This document shows, one piece after another, positions 48,061 to 58,073 of a stretch of 64,000 bases of DNA. Made by a program: the position numbers and the translations under genes. Every line of letters starts with the position of its first letter. The first letter of the stretch is position 1. The notes under the pieces are model-generated. The model was not told the DNA's origin. It did not search any database and saw only the letters and a program-made list of their open reading frames with translations. The DNA comes from an uncultured Ruminococcus sp. (GTDB lineage Bacteria > Bacillota > Clostridia > Oscillospirales > Ruminococcaceae). The stretch is from positions 5,548 to 69,547 of the forward strand of contig CAJTYV010000016.1 in NCBI GenBank assembly GCA_910584195.1, given 5' to 3'.

Positions 48061-49638
48061 ATGTCTGAAAAGAAAAGAGGTATAGATATATCCGTCTGGC
48101 AGGGAAACATTGATGCCGGACAGATTAAGAATAGTGGGATTGATTTTGTGATTATCCGCGAGGGTTATCGACAGGCAATCGATTCCAAGTTTTTCGACAA
48201 TGTAAGAAAATGCAAAGAAGTGGGGCTTGCCGTCATGGGAGTTTACCACTTTTCTTATGCTCTGAATACCGAGCAGGCAAAGCAGGAGGCGCGGGCTGCG
48301 GTTGCGAATCTCCAGAGAGCCGGGCTTGGTAAAGACACCATTGTATTTTTTGATTTCGAGTATGACACGGTTACAAAGGCTGCGGCCGCTGGCGTGAAAC
48401 TTGGAAAGACAGAATGTAATTCACACACAAAGGCATTCTGCGAAACGGTAGAGTCTCTTGGATACCGTGCCGGTATCTATTTCAATATTGACTACTATCG
48501 TAACTGGTATGACCACGCACTTCTGGATCAATATATCAAATGGTTGGCTGACTGGACTGGCGAAGCGGATTATCCTTGTGATTTTCACCAGTACACCAGT
48601 AAGGGAAGTGTCCCCGGAATCAGCGGCAACGTTGATATGAACTACTACTATGAGAAAGAAGATAAGGAGGGAACGATTGTGAGATATTCGAGACAAGCTG
48701 TATTAGATGTGGCGAAATCTTGGGTCGGAAAGAACGAATCGGATGGTTCTTATAAAGAAATTATCGATCTCTATAATTCCTTTATCGGAGCATTACCGAG
48801 AGGAACCAAGATGCTTTATGAGTGGCCATGGTGTGCTGCTACATGGTCGGCTTTAGCAATTAAACTTGGTTATACGGCAATTATGCCTATTGAAATCAGT
48901 TGTTATTATCTCATTGAAGCAGCAAAAAAGATGGGCTGTTGGGTGGAAGATGATGGATATATTCCATCGCCAGCCGATGGGATTTTATATGATTGGGACG
49001 ATTCTGGTTCTGGAGAAAACACCGGTAATCCGGATCATATAGGAACAGTCGAATATGTTTCCGGTGGATACATCACCGTTATTGAAGGAAACTACAATAA
49101 CGCTGTAAAACGGCGCACGATTTCCATCAATGGAAAGTATATCAGAGGATTTATTACTCCCAGATATGAAGATAACGAAGTTTCAGCCCCAACCCAGGAT
49201 GAGAATAAGAGCATCAACACTATTGTGCATGAAGTTATTACTGGACTTTGGGGAGATGGCGAAACTCGTAAAAAGGCTTTGGAGGCAAAGGGATACAACT
49301 ACGCTGAGATTCAGAGCAGAGTAACTGAAATCTTGAACGGTTCCGTTTCAACTACTCCGAATGTTCCTGCAAGTGGAAAAGTTACTGCAACCGCATACGC
49401 GAAGTCTTTCGATAAGAATGTGAGTGGAGTTTATACCGTTTCCGCAAATAGTGGTTTGTACTGTCGCAATGATGCAGGTAAAAATAAGAAGGCTCTGTGC
49501 CTGATCCCAAATGGGACGAAGGTTCGATGTTATGGATACTACACGACTTATAACGGAACAAAGTGGCTGTATGTACAATTTGAATTAAATGGAGTTCAGT
49601 ACACTGGGTTCTGTTCCAGTAATTATCTGAAGAAGTAA
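48061..49638 (+). CDS. Modular endolysin: GH25 muramidase, CHAP-like, CW_7 and SH3, 525 aa
   Basis: Residues 5-200 are a GH25 lysozyme: RGIDISVWQGNIDA, then FFDFEYDT with the catalytic Asp/Glu pair. Residues about 215-375 resemble a CHAP/NlpC peptidase, with Cys in WPWCAATWSAL and His in NPDHIGTVEYV. A CW_7-like wall-binding repeat (VITGLWGDGETRKKALEAKG) and a C-terminal SH3 (YTVSANSGLYCRND) follow. There is no signal peptide. Its place between tail chaperone and tape measure is unusual for a lysin and suggests a possible virion-associated role. Confidence 0.88.
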   Translation: MSEKKRGIDISVWQGNIDAGQIKNSGIDFVIIREGYRQAIDSKFFDNVRKCKEVGLAVMGVYHFSYALNTEQAKQEARAAVANLQRAGLGKDTIVFFDFEYDTVTKAAAAGVKLGKTECNSHTKAFCETVESLGYRAGIYFNIDYYRNWYDHALLDQYIKWLADWTGEADYPCDFHQYTSKGSVPGISGNVDMNYYYEKEDKEGTIVRYSRQAVLDVAKSWVGKNESDGSYKEIIDLYNSFIGALPRGTKMLYEWPWCAATWSALAIKLGYTAIMPIEISCYYLIEAAKKMGCWVEDDGYIPSPADGILYDWDDSGSGENTGNPDHIGTVEYVSGGYITVIEGNYNNAVKRRTISINGKYIRGFITPRYEDNEVSAPTQDENKSINTIVHEVITGLWGDGETRKKALEAKGYNYAEIQSRVTEILNGSVSTTPNVPASGKVTATAYAKSFDKNVSGVYTVSANSGLYCRNDAGKNKKALCLIPNGTKVRCYGYYTTYNGTKWLYVQFELNGVQYTGFCSSNYLKK

Positions 49639-49650
49639 GGAGAATTCCAT

Positions 49651-50028
49651 ATGATAACGTTCAGACAAAAGGGCGACTTCTCCAAACTGACACGTTATCT
49701 GGAGAAAGTCAAATCGGTCGTTAAACTTAGCGACCTTGATAAGTATGGCAAGGAAGGAGTAGCTGCTCTTGCGTCTGCAACTCCGGTTGATACTGGCTTA
49801 ACCGCCAGCTCATGGTCATACGAAATCAAACACCAAAACGGAAGAGTATCAATTACGTTTAAAAATTCAAATATTCAAAATGGAGTTCCGATTGCGATTA
49901 TTTTGCAGTATGGACACGGAACCCGAAACGGCGGCTGGGTACAGGGGCGAGATTATATCAATCCTGCTATCCAGCCTATTTTTGACAAAATCGCAAATGA
50001 CGCATGGAGGGAGGTTACTAAGCTATGA
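49651..50028 (+). CDS. HK97 gp10-like tail-joining protein, 125 aa
   Basis: ALASATPVDTGLTASSWSYE, then ILQYGHGTRNGGWVQGRDYI and the closing NPAIQPIFDKI match the HK97 gp10-like family. It is usually encoded before the tube gene; here it sits after the lysin. AAGGAGAATTCCAT lies upstream. It overlaps the tape measure by 4 bases. Confidence 0.85.
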   Translation: MITFRQKGDFSKLTRYLEKVKSVVKLSDLDKYGKEGVAALASATPVDTGLTASSWSYEIKHQNGRVSITFKNSNIQNGVPIAIILQYGHGTRNGGWVQGRDYINPAIQPIFDKIANDAWREVTKL

Positions 50029-53000
50029 GTTCAACGATTGACGAAAGAGTTGTCGAGATGCGGTTTGACAACAGGCAATTTGAAAGTAATGTTCAGACCA
50101 GCTTGTCAACTCTCGACAAGCTCAAGCGTAGCCTGAATCTTGACGGTGCGGTAAAAGGTCTGGAGGGTATTAACGCGGCATCAAAAAACTGCGATATGTC
50201 TGGACTTTCCAGCGCGGTCCAAACGGTTCAGGCCAGGTTCTCAGCGTTGGAGGTCATGGCGGTAACTGCCCTTGCGAACATAACGAACTCAGTTATCAAT
50301 ACAGGAAAACAGATGCTTCATTCGCTTACCATCGAACCTATCAAAGATGGCTTTGCCGAGTACGAACTGAAAATGGGGTCTATTCAGACAATCATGATGA
50401 GTACCGGCGCTTCGTTGGAAGATGTGAATAAGTATCTGAATGAACTGAACACTTATGCCGACAGGACAATTTATTCATTTGCAGATATGACTTCCAATAT
50501 TGGTAAATTTACGAATGCGGGAGTCAAACTTGAAGACGCTGTAATGGCTATTCAGGGTATCTCAAATGAGGCGGCTGTTTCAGGCGCTAATGCAAATGAA
50601 GCTTCAAGAGCTATGTATAACTTTGCCCAGGCATTGTCGGCAGGCTATGTAAAGCTGATTGACTGGAAGTCGATTGAGAATGCTAACATGGCAACTGTAG
50701 AGTTTAAAACGCAGCTTCTTGAAGCGGCTGTGGCTGCCGGAACAGTTGAAAAGACTACAGATGGCATGTACCGTGTTCTTACCGAAAACAATCAGGGTTC
50801 TACAATGGATGAGGCGATTGACGCCACCAAGAATTTCAACGACAGCTTGCAGTATCAGTGGATGACAACAGATGTTCTTGTCAACACACTGAGGGATTAT
50901 GCTGACGAGACGACGGACATTGGTAAAAAGGCTTTTGCAGCAGCGCAGGAAGTCAAAACATTTACTCAGTTAATGGACACGCTTAAAGAAGCAGTTGGTT
51001 CTGGCTGGGCTATGACATGGGAAATTTTGTTCGGTGATTTTAATGAAGCTAAAGCCATGTGGACGGATGCCAGTAACTATTTCGGCGGCATGATTGACGC
51101 TATGTCGGATGCCCGGAACTCCATGTTACAGGGATGGAAGGACCTTGGCGGCAGGACCGCGGTTATTGATGCTGTGAAGAATGGGTTTGGAGCATTGGTC
51201 AGCGTCGTAAAGCCCGTGAAGGATGCGTTCAGGGAGATATTTCCTCCTACGACATCTCAGCAGCTTTATAATATGACGATTGCCCTGAGAGAGTTTACTT
51301 CCCATTTGAAGCTTAGTGATACGGCATCGGCGAACCTGAAAAGAACATTCAAGGGTATATTTGCCGTATTGGATATTGGCAAACAGGCGTTTTCGGCCTT
51401 GTTCAAAGCCGTCACCCCATTATTTGGCGGTTTCAAAACTCTTGGCGGAGGAGTTCTGAGTGTAACAGGAAATATTGGCGATTTTCTGGTAAGCATTGAT
51501 GAGTTCGTTAAAAAGAATGATATTTTCGGAAAATCCGTTCAGGGAGTCATCGACTTCGTAGGGAAAGCAGCCAATGCGTTCAAGGATTTCGCAAAGGAAG
51601 TAAAAGATAAATTTAATCTTCCGGATTTGGATGCGATTAAGAAATCCGTCACAGATTTTCTGAACACTCTTAAAGAGAAAATTAAAATTCCCGGTCTGGA
51701 ATTACTGCATTCCATGCTCGAAAGAATCCATATCAGAATGTCCCAGGTTGGGGAAGCGGCCGGGGATATGAAAGGCGGAGTTATTATCGCAATCGGTGCG
51801 ATGGGTGAAGCTCTTTCAAAGTGTAAATTCTTGCAGTTGCTTCAGGCTTTATGGAACGGTGTAAAAACCATTGTCGGTGGAATCGCACAGGTTATCGGCG
51901 GTTTGGCGGATACGATTATTGAAAAACTGGGAAACGCTGACTTTAGCGGAATCATCGATTTGCTGAATGGCTTATCCCTCGGTAGTATTGCGGTTGGTCT
52001 TACCAAGTTCATAAACAGCCTTTCCAATCCGTTGGATAGTCTTGGCGACATCATGGAAAACGTGACAGGCATTCTTGATGGAGTAAGGGGGTGCTTTGAA
52101 GAGTACCAAAATCAGTTAAAGGCTGGAACACTGATAAAGATTGCTACTGCTATTGGTATTTTGGCAGCGTCAATCGTGGCTATTTCTCTTGTTGACAGTG
52201 ATAAGCTTACTGGTTCTCTTGGAGCAATCGCAGTCATGATGACGGAGCTGATAGCTGCTATGGCGGCGTTTAATAAGCTGGGAGGAGTGTCTGGTAAGGG
52301 AGCCACAAAACTTGTCGTATTTGCTGGCGCGGTTCTTGTCTTATCAAGTGCGGTGAAAAAGATGGCAAGTCTTAGCTGGAGTGAACTGGCAAGAGGTTTG
52401 GTTGGTGTTGGTGTATTGTTGGCGGAACTCGATGTTTTTATGGCCACAGCGAAGTTCAACAAGAAAGCCATGTCCAATGCAACCGCCATGGTTATATTTG
52501 CCGCAGCGATTAAGGTTCTGGCTTCTGCCGTTAAGAGTCTCAGTGGTTTAAGCTGGGAAGATATGGCGAAAGGATTGCTTGGAGTCGGCGTTCTTCTGGC
52601 TGAAGTAGATGTTTTCTTGAATACTGCAAAGTTCAGTGGAAAGGCGATGTCTACAGCTACGGGAATGCTTATCATGTCGGCAGCTTTAAAAGTGCTGGCT
52701 TCGGTATGTGGCGATTTTGCTCAGATGCAATGGGGTGAAATAGGAAAAGGGCTTACTGCGGTTGGAGCGTTGCTTTTAGAAGTCGCGGCATTTACAAAAC
52801 TTACTGGAAATGCAAAGCACGTTATTTCTTCAGGGCTTGCTCTGGTTGAGATAGCGGCTGCCATGAAGATATTTGCATCAGCGATGGGAGATTTTGCGAG
52901 ATTTTCATGGCAAGAAATTGCAAAAGGTCTTGTAGCAATGGGCGGAGCTTTGGCGGAGGTTGCTATAGCTACAAATCTGATGCCTAAGAATATGGTCGGT

Positions 53001-56000
53001 ATCGGAACAGGTCTTATCGTAGTTGGTGCAGCTCTTGAGATTATTGCGGATGCTTTAGGCAAGATGGGTAAGTTCTCCTGGGAAGAGATTGCAAAAGGAC
53101 TGGTGGCAATGGGAGGCGCATTAGCTGAACTTGCGATTGGTCTGAATCTCATGAAAGGTACGTTGGCTGGTTCGGCAGCAATGCTTGTGGCGGCTACGGC
53201 TTTGGCAGTTTTGACTCCGGTTCTCAGCGTTTTGGGTGCTATGAGTTGGGGAGGAATTGCAAAAGGTTTGATTACGATTGCCGGGGCATTTACGGTTCTC
53301 GGGGTTGCCGGGTCTGTTCTCACGCCACTTGTCGGAACAATTCTCGCATTGAGCGGAGCGTTTGCTCTGATTGGTGTTGGGGTAGTGGCTATCGGTGCAG
53401 GGCTTTTGGCGGCAGGATTGGGTCTGTCTGCGTTGGCGGTTGGGTTTACGGCTTTTGCCGCCTCTCTTACTGCTGGCGCTACGGCTGTTGTTGCCGGTTT
53501 GACAGTCATCATTACAGGCGTGGCAGGTCTTATACCGGCAATCGTTGCCAAAGTCGGCGAGGCAATCGTTGAATTGTGCAAAGTAATTACCGCCAGTGCG
53601 CCTGTTATCGGCGAAACAATCAAGGCGGTTGTATTAACCCTTGTTGATGTGCTGGTCGAGTGCGTGCCTGCTATAGCAGACGGTGCTTTAACACTGATTG
53701 CAGGGGTTTTGGAGGCTCTGGTTGCATATACGCCTTCAATCGTGGATTCTATATTCCAGTTCCTGATTGCAATTCTTGATGGAATTGAGAGGAATTTGCC
53801 GAAACTTATTCAGTCGGCGATAAATGTTCTTATGGCTTTCTTCTCTGGAGTTATAGATGCTCTGAGCGGAATTGATGTTGACGTACTTGTAAAAGGTATC
53901 GCTGGCATCGGTTTACTCTCCGCTATTATGGTGGCGTTAGGTGCCGTTGCTGGACTTATTCCACAAGCTATGGCTGGAGTGCTCGGTATGGGTGTTGTCA
54001 TTGCCGAATTAGCTTTGGTATTAGCAGCAGTAGGCGCGTTAGCCCAGATTCCTGGATTATCTTGGCTTATTGGAGAAGGAGGCAAGTTATTACAGGGGAT
54101 AGGCACGGCTATCGGTCAGTTTGTCGGCGGTATCGTTGGCGGATTCATGAGCGGTGTGTCAAGCCAGTTCCCACAAATCGGTTCTGATTTATCAGGATTT
54201 ATGATGAATATTCAGCCATTCATTGAAGGAGCTAAAGCGATAGATGCTTCGATGATGGAGGGTGTAAAGGCACTTAGCGAAACAATTCTTATACTTACCG
54301 CTGCTGATATTTTACAGGGGTTGACTTCTTGGTTTACTGGCGGTTCTTCACTTTCGGATTTTGCCGAAGAGCTTGTGCCTTTTGGCACGGCTATGAAAGC
54401 TTACTCGAATGCGATTTCTGGAATAAATCCTGAAACGGTAACGGCATCAGCAACAGCGGCAAAAGCGCTTGCTGAAATGGCGTCCAATCTTCCTAACAGT
54501 GGCGGGGTTGTTGGCTGGTTCATGGGTGAAAACGACATGGATCAGTTTGCGGCTCAGTTGGTTCCTTTTGGCGAAGCGATGAAAGCGTATGGTGAAGCTG
54601 TATCCGGAATTGACGGTGCATCCATTGAAAGTTCGGCGATTGCCGGACAGGCTTTAACCGAATTAGCCAATACAGTACCGAATACCGGCGGCGTAGTGGG
54701 TTGGTTTGCTGGAAACAATGATTTGGGGGACTTTGCGGAACAGCTTGTGCCTTTTGGAGAAGCTATGAAGTTATATGGCGATTCCGTAGCAGGAATCAAT
54801 TCTGAATCGATACAGGCTTCTACAATAGCAGGCAAGGCATTGACAGAGCTTGCTAATACAGTTCCCAACACTGGTGGAGTTGTAAGTTGGTTCACCGGGA
54901 ATAATGACCTCGATACCTTTGGGGAGCAGATTGTTCCTTTTGGCGAAGCCATGAAAGCGTATGGCGATGCCGTTGCGGGTATTGATGGAGAAGCAGTAAC
55001 AGCGTCTGCTACGGCAGGCTTGGCTTTAACGGAATTAGCCAATACAGTACCGAATACCGGCGGCGTTGTAAGCTGGTTTACTGGAAACAATGATCTTGAT
55101 ACATTCGGGGAACAAATCGTTGTGTTCGGTGCGGCAATGAAAAAGTACGGAGATGCGGTTGCCGGTATTGATGCAGAAGCTGTGACGGCGTCCGCGACAG
55201 CAGGTTTAGCATTGGCAGAGTTGTCAAATGGCCTGGATAACAGCGGCGGCGTTGTGAGTTGGTTTGCAGGGGATAACGATTTGGCGAGCTTTGCAAAGAG
55301 TATCATACCTTTTGGCGAGGCAATGAAATCATATTCAGATGCAGTAAGCGGCATTAACCCATCGGCAGTAACAGCATCCGCAACTGCGGCACAAAGTTTG
55401 GCAACTTTAGAGGGAAATCTTCCAGCTATTGGTGGACTTTCCGAAATCATGAATGGCGGAAACAGCCTTGCGAGTTTTGCAAGAGAGTTGATTCCATTCG
55501 GCGAAGCAATGAAATTATATTCGGATGCCGTGATTGGAGTAAATCCAAGTGCAGTAACAGCGTCGGCTACGGCGGCGCAAAGTTTATCAGAATTGGAAGC
55601 AAATCTTCCGGATGTTGGCGGCATATCAGGTTGGATTACCGGGGATACCGACTTGGGCGAGTTTGCGGAACGACTAATTCCATTCGGAGAAGCAATGTTG
55701 TCCTACAGCAATGCTATCAATGGAATCAACCCGGAAGCAGTAACAGCGTCTGCTACAGCAGCACAAGCATTAGCTGCCCTGGAAGCAAATCTTCCGAAGA
55801 CTGGCGGCGTTGTGAGCTGGTTTGCAGGGGATAACGATCTGGAATCATTTGCTAAAGGTATTACGCCTTTTGGTGAAGCGATGAAATCATATTCTCTGGC
55901 AGTAACAGGTATCAATGCAGATGCTGTTGTTAATTCGACTACGGCGGGTCTGGCATTGATCGAGTTGGCGAAAACACTTCCAACTACAGGCGGAGTCGTT

Positions 56001-58073
56001 GGCTGGTTTACCGGAGAAAACGATTTGGCATCTTTTGCCAGTGGGATCGTACCTTTTGGCGAGGCAATGAAAGAGTATTCTCTTGCAGTAACGGGTATCA
56101 ATTCTGACGCAGTTATAAACTCCACAACAGCAGGTAAAGCGCTGATTGAATTGGCGAATACCGTTCCGAATACGGGAGGAGTCGTTGGCTGGTTCACAGG
56201 TGGTAAGGACATGAGCCAGTTCGGTGAACAGTTGACACCTTTTGGTGAGGCGATGAAATCTTATTCCGACGCTATATCCGGAATAGACGTAGAAGCTATC
56301 ACAAATTCGGCTACAGCAGGCAAGGCATTAGTGGAATTGGCGAATACACTTCCGAATACAGGAGGAGTGGTAAGCTGGTTTACGGGCAGTAATGATATTG
56401 GTGCATTTGGAGAGAGTCTGATATTGTTCGGTAAAAACTTTGCACAGTATTCAGATTACATGAAGAATGTTGACGCCGGTATTGTCACAGCCACAACTAA
56501 TGCGGCCAGCTCAATCGTTGAGTTACAAAAGAGTCTTCCGGAAGAAGGAGGGTGGTTCTCTAAAGACGTAAGCCTTGCTGATTTCGGTAAGGACATGAGT
56601 TCATTTGGTTCCTATTTCAGCTCTTATTATGCCTATATAAGCGGTGTTGATACTGGTGTACTTTCCAGTGTTATTACCCAGACAAACCGATTGGTTGAAA
56701 TGGCGAAGGGGATGGTGGGACTGGATGTTAGCGGAATGACATCATTTAGTTCCGCATTGACAAAACTCGGAGAAACTGGTGTCACAGGTTTCATCAATGC
56801 GTTCAATAATGCAGAATCAAAAGTTAAGGCCGCAGCTTCTAATATGCTGACGGCTTTTATCAACGGCGCGAATGCCAAGAAGTCTGACACAACCACCACT
56901 TTCACAAATATTGTGCAGGCGGTATTGACAGCAATAAAGGCTAAGCAGCCGGAGTTCCAGACAGTTGGTTCTACGTTAATGGTAAAATTTATTGCAGGAG
57001 TGAAATCGCAGGATAATACTGCCCGGACGACATTTACCACGATTATCAGTGGGTGTTTAACGGCTATCAAGAACAAATACGCTGAGTTCCAAACTGTTGG
57101 AACACAAACTATGATTAAATTCATTGCTGGTGTAAAATCTCAGGACAACAATGCCAGAACTACGTATACAAACATCATGAACGGATGTCTGACAGCTATT
57201 AAGAACAAGTATACGGAATTTCAGACAGTGGGTACTCAGACGATGGTTAAGTTTATCGCTGGTGTAAAGTCCAAAGATAATGAGGCTCGCACGACATTCA
57301 CCACGATTATCAGTGGATGCTTAACAGCTATCAAAAACAAATACGCTGAGTTTGAGGCGGTCGGCAGAGGGTGCATGGAAAAACTCATTTCGGGTGTAAA
57401 AAGCAAAGATGCCAATGTCAAAGATTCATTTACATCAAGCCTTAGTAATGCAGTTAATGCCGTTAAAGGTTATAGAGACCAGTTCTATAGTGCTGGTTCT
57501 TACCTTGTAGATGGGTTTGCATCTGGTATTAGTGAGAATGCGTATAAGGCCGAGGCAAAAGCAAGAGCGATGGCAGCGGCTGCGGCAAGAGCTGCTGAAA
57601 AGGAACTGGATGAGCACTCACCTTCCAAAGTAGGTTATCGGATTGGTGATTACTTTGGCGTAGCATTTGTCAATGCTATTGGCGACTATGAAGATAAAGC
57701 ATACGATGTAAGTTCTGATATGGCAACTGCCGCTAAAACCGGTCTAGGCAATGCAATTTCCAAGATTAAGGATTTCATTACTAATGGTATTGATGCGGAG
57801 CCGACAATCCGGCCTGTTCTTGATTTGTCGAACGTGGAGTCGAGGATCGGCAAGCTGAACACTATGTTGAGCAGAACGCAGGCATTATCCATCAGCGCCA
57901 GCATGAACAAAGACCGTACCTCGGAAATTCAAAATGGAGGTGGAAAACCTAACACAAACAGTACGTTTACCTTTACACAAAATAACTACTCGCCTAAGTC
58001 ATTGTCGAGAGTTGAACTTTATCGTCAGACGAACAATCAGTTCTCGGCATTTGAAAGGATGGTGAAAGCATGA
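50025..58073 (+). CDS. Tail tape measure protein, 2682 aa
   Basis: The longest gene sets tail length. The N-terminal region has the TMP core (NTYADRTIYSFADMTSNIGK, AVSGANANEASRAMYNFAQA). Hydrophobic helical repeats (about residues 690-1100, each with LSWxEMAKGL-type blocks) may be the membrane-inserting part. Twelve repeats of about 62 residues follow (about 1440-2170), then five 42-residue repeats (about 2280-2500). The C-terminal segment DEHSPSKVGYRIGDYFG is typical of tape measures. There is no lytic domain. GGAGGGAGGTTACTAAGCT lies upstream. Confidence 0.93.
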   Translation: MSSTIDERVVEMRFDNRQFESNVQTSLSTLDKLKRSLNLDGAVKGLEGINAASKNCDMSGLSSAVQTVQARFSALEVMAVTALANITNSVINTGKQMLHSLTIEPIKDGFAEYELKMGSIQTIMMSTGASLEDVNKYLNELNTYADRTIYSFADMTSNIGKFTNAGVKLEDAVMAIQGISNEAAVSGANANEASRAMYNFAQALSAGYVKLIDWKSIENANMATVEFKTQLLEAAVAAGTVEKTTDGMYRVLTENNQGSTMDEAIDATKNFNDSLQYQWMTTDVLVNTLRDYADETTDIGKKAFAAAQEVKTFTQLMDTLKEAVGSGWAMTWEILFGDFNEAKAMWTDASNYFGGMIDAMSDARNSMLQGWKDLGGRTAVIDAVKNGFGALVSVVKPVKDAFREIFPPTTSQQLYNMTIALREFTSHLKLSDTASANLKRTFKGIFAVLDIGKQAFSALFKAVTPLFGGFKTLGGGVLSVTGNIGDFLVSIDEFVKKNDIFGKSVQGVIDFVGKAANAFKDFAKEVKDKFNLPDLDAIKKSVTDFLNTLKEKIKIPGLELLHSMLERIHIRMSQVGEAAGDMKGGVIIAIGAMGEALSKCKFLQLLQALWNGVKTIVGGIAQVIGGLADTIIEKLGNADFSGIIDLLNGLSLGSIAVGLTKFINSLSNPLDSLGDIMENVTGILDGVRGCFEEYQNQLKAGTLIKIATAIGILAASIVAISLVDSDKLTGSLGAIAVMMTELIAAMAAFNKLGGVSGKGATKLVVFAGAVLVLSSAVKKMASLSWSELARGLVGVGVLLAELDVFMATAKFNKKAMSNATAMVIFAAAIKVLASAVKSLSGLSWEDMAKGLLGVGVLLAEVDVFLNTAKFSGKAMSTATGMLIMSAALKVLASVCGDFAQMQWGEIGKGLTAVGALLLEVAAFTKLTGNAKHVISSGLALVEIAAAMKIFASAMGDFARFSWQEIAKGLVAMGGALAEVAIATNLMPKNMVGIGTGLIVVGAALEIIADALGKMGKFSWEEIAKGLVAMGGALAELAIGLNLMKGTLAGSAAMLVAATALAVLTPVLSVLGAMSWGGIAKGLITIAGAFTVLGVAGSVLTPLVGTILALSGAFALIGVGVVAIGAGLLAAGLGLSALAVGFTAFAASLTAGATAVVAGLTVIITGVAGLIPAIVAKVGEAIVELCKVITASAPVIGETIKAVVLTLVDVLVECVPAIADGALTLIAGVLEALVAYTPSIVDSIFQFLIAILDGIERNLPKLIQSAINVLMAFFSGVIDALSGIDVDVLVKGIAGIGLLSAIMVALGAVAGLIPQAMAGVLGMGVVIAELALVLAAVGALAQIPGLSWLIGEGGKLLQGIGTAIGQFVGGIVGGFMSGVSSQFPQIGSDLSGFMMNIQPFIEGAKAIDASMMEGVKALSETILILTAADILQGLTSWFTGGSSLSDFAEELVPFGTAMKAYSNAISGINPETVTASATAAKALAEMASNLPNSGGVVGWFMGENDMDQFAAQLVPFGEAMKAYGEAVSGIDGASIESSAIAGQALTELANTVPNTGGVVGWFAGNNDLGDFAEQLVPFGEAMKLYGDSVAGINSESIQASTIAGKALTELANTVPNTGGVVSWFTGNNDLDTFGEQIVPFGEAMKAYGDAVAGIDGEAVTASATAGLALTELANTVPNTGGVVSWFTGNNDLDTFGEQIVVFGAAMKKYGDAVAGIDAEAVTASATAGLALAELSNGLDNSGGVVSWFAGDNDLASFAKSIIPFGEAMKSYSDAVSGINPSAVTASATAAQSLATLEGNLPAIGGLSEIMNGGNSLASFARELIPFGEAMKLYSDAVIGVNPSAVTASATAAQSLSELEANLPDVGGISGWITGDTDLGEFAERLIPFGEAMLSYSNAINGINPEAVTASATAAQALAALEANLPKTGGVVSWFAGDNDLESFAKGITPFGEAMKSYSLAVTGINADAVVNSTTAGLALIELAKTLPTTGGVVGWFTGENDLASFASGIVPFGEAMKEYSLAVTGINSDAVINSTTAGKALIELANTVPNTGGVVGWFTGGKDMSQFGEQLTPFGEAMKSYSDAISGIDVEAITNSATAGKALVELANTLPNTGGVVSWFTGSNDIGAFGESLILFGKNFAQYSDYMKNVDAGIVTATTNAASSIVELQKSLPEEGGWFSKDVSLADFGKDMSSFGSYFSSYYAYISGVDTGVLSSVITQTNRLVEMAKGMVGLDVSGMTSFSSALTKLGETGVTGFINAFNNAESKVKAAASNMLTAFINGANAKKSDTTTTFTNIVQAVLTAIKAKQPEFQTVGSTLMVKFIAGVKSQDNTARTTFTTIISGCLTAIKNKYAEFQTVGTQTMIKFIAGVKSQDNNARTTYTNIMNGCLTAIKNKYTEFQTVGTQTMVKFIAGVKSKDNEARTTFTTIISGCLTAIKNKYAEFEAVGRGCMEKLISGVKSKDANVKDSFTSSLSNAVNAVKGYRDQFYSAGSYLVDGFASGISENAYKAEAKARAMAAAAARAAEKELDEHSPSKVGYRIGDYFGVAFVNAIGDYEDKAYDVSSDMATAAKTGLGNAISKIKDFITNGIDAEPTIRPVLDLSNVESRIGKLNTMLSRTQALSISASMNKDRTSEIQNGGGKPNTNSTFTFTQNNYSPKSLSRVELYRQTNNQFSAFERMVKA
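54334..56460 (+). repeat. Twelve tandem 186-bp repeats in the tape measure gene
   Basis: Each unit encodes about 62 residues with the pattern WFTGxNDLxxFGEQLVPFGE, AMKxYxDAVxGI, AVTASATAGxAL and ELANTVPNTGGVV. Units 3, 4 and 5 are most alike, which suggests recent expansion. Repeat number would directly alter tail length by rigid helical units. Confidence 0.85.
56880..57430 (+). repeat. Five 126-bp repeats in the tape measure gene
   Basis: Units of about 42 residues with EFQTVGTQTMIKFIAGVKSQ, then DNNARTT and SGCLTAIKNKY. The DNA of neighbouring units is also similar, so this is a second, distinct tandem expansion. Confidence 0.8.

Noticed and set aside
54334..57430. Regular repeats resembling a CRISPR array
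   Set aside because: The repeats are in-frame coding units of the tape measure with no conserved short repeat and unique spacer pattern.
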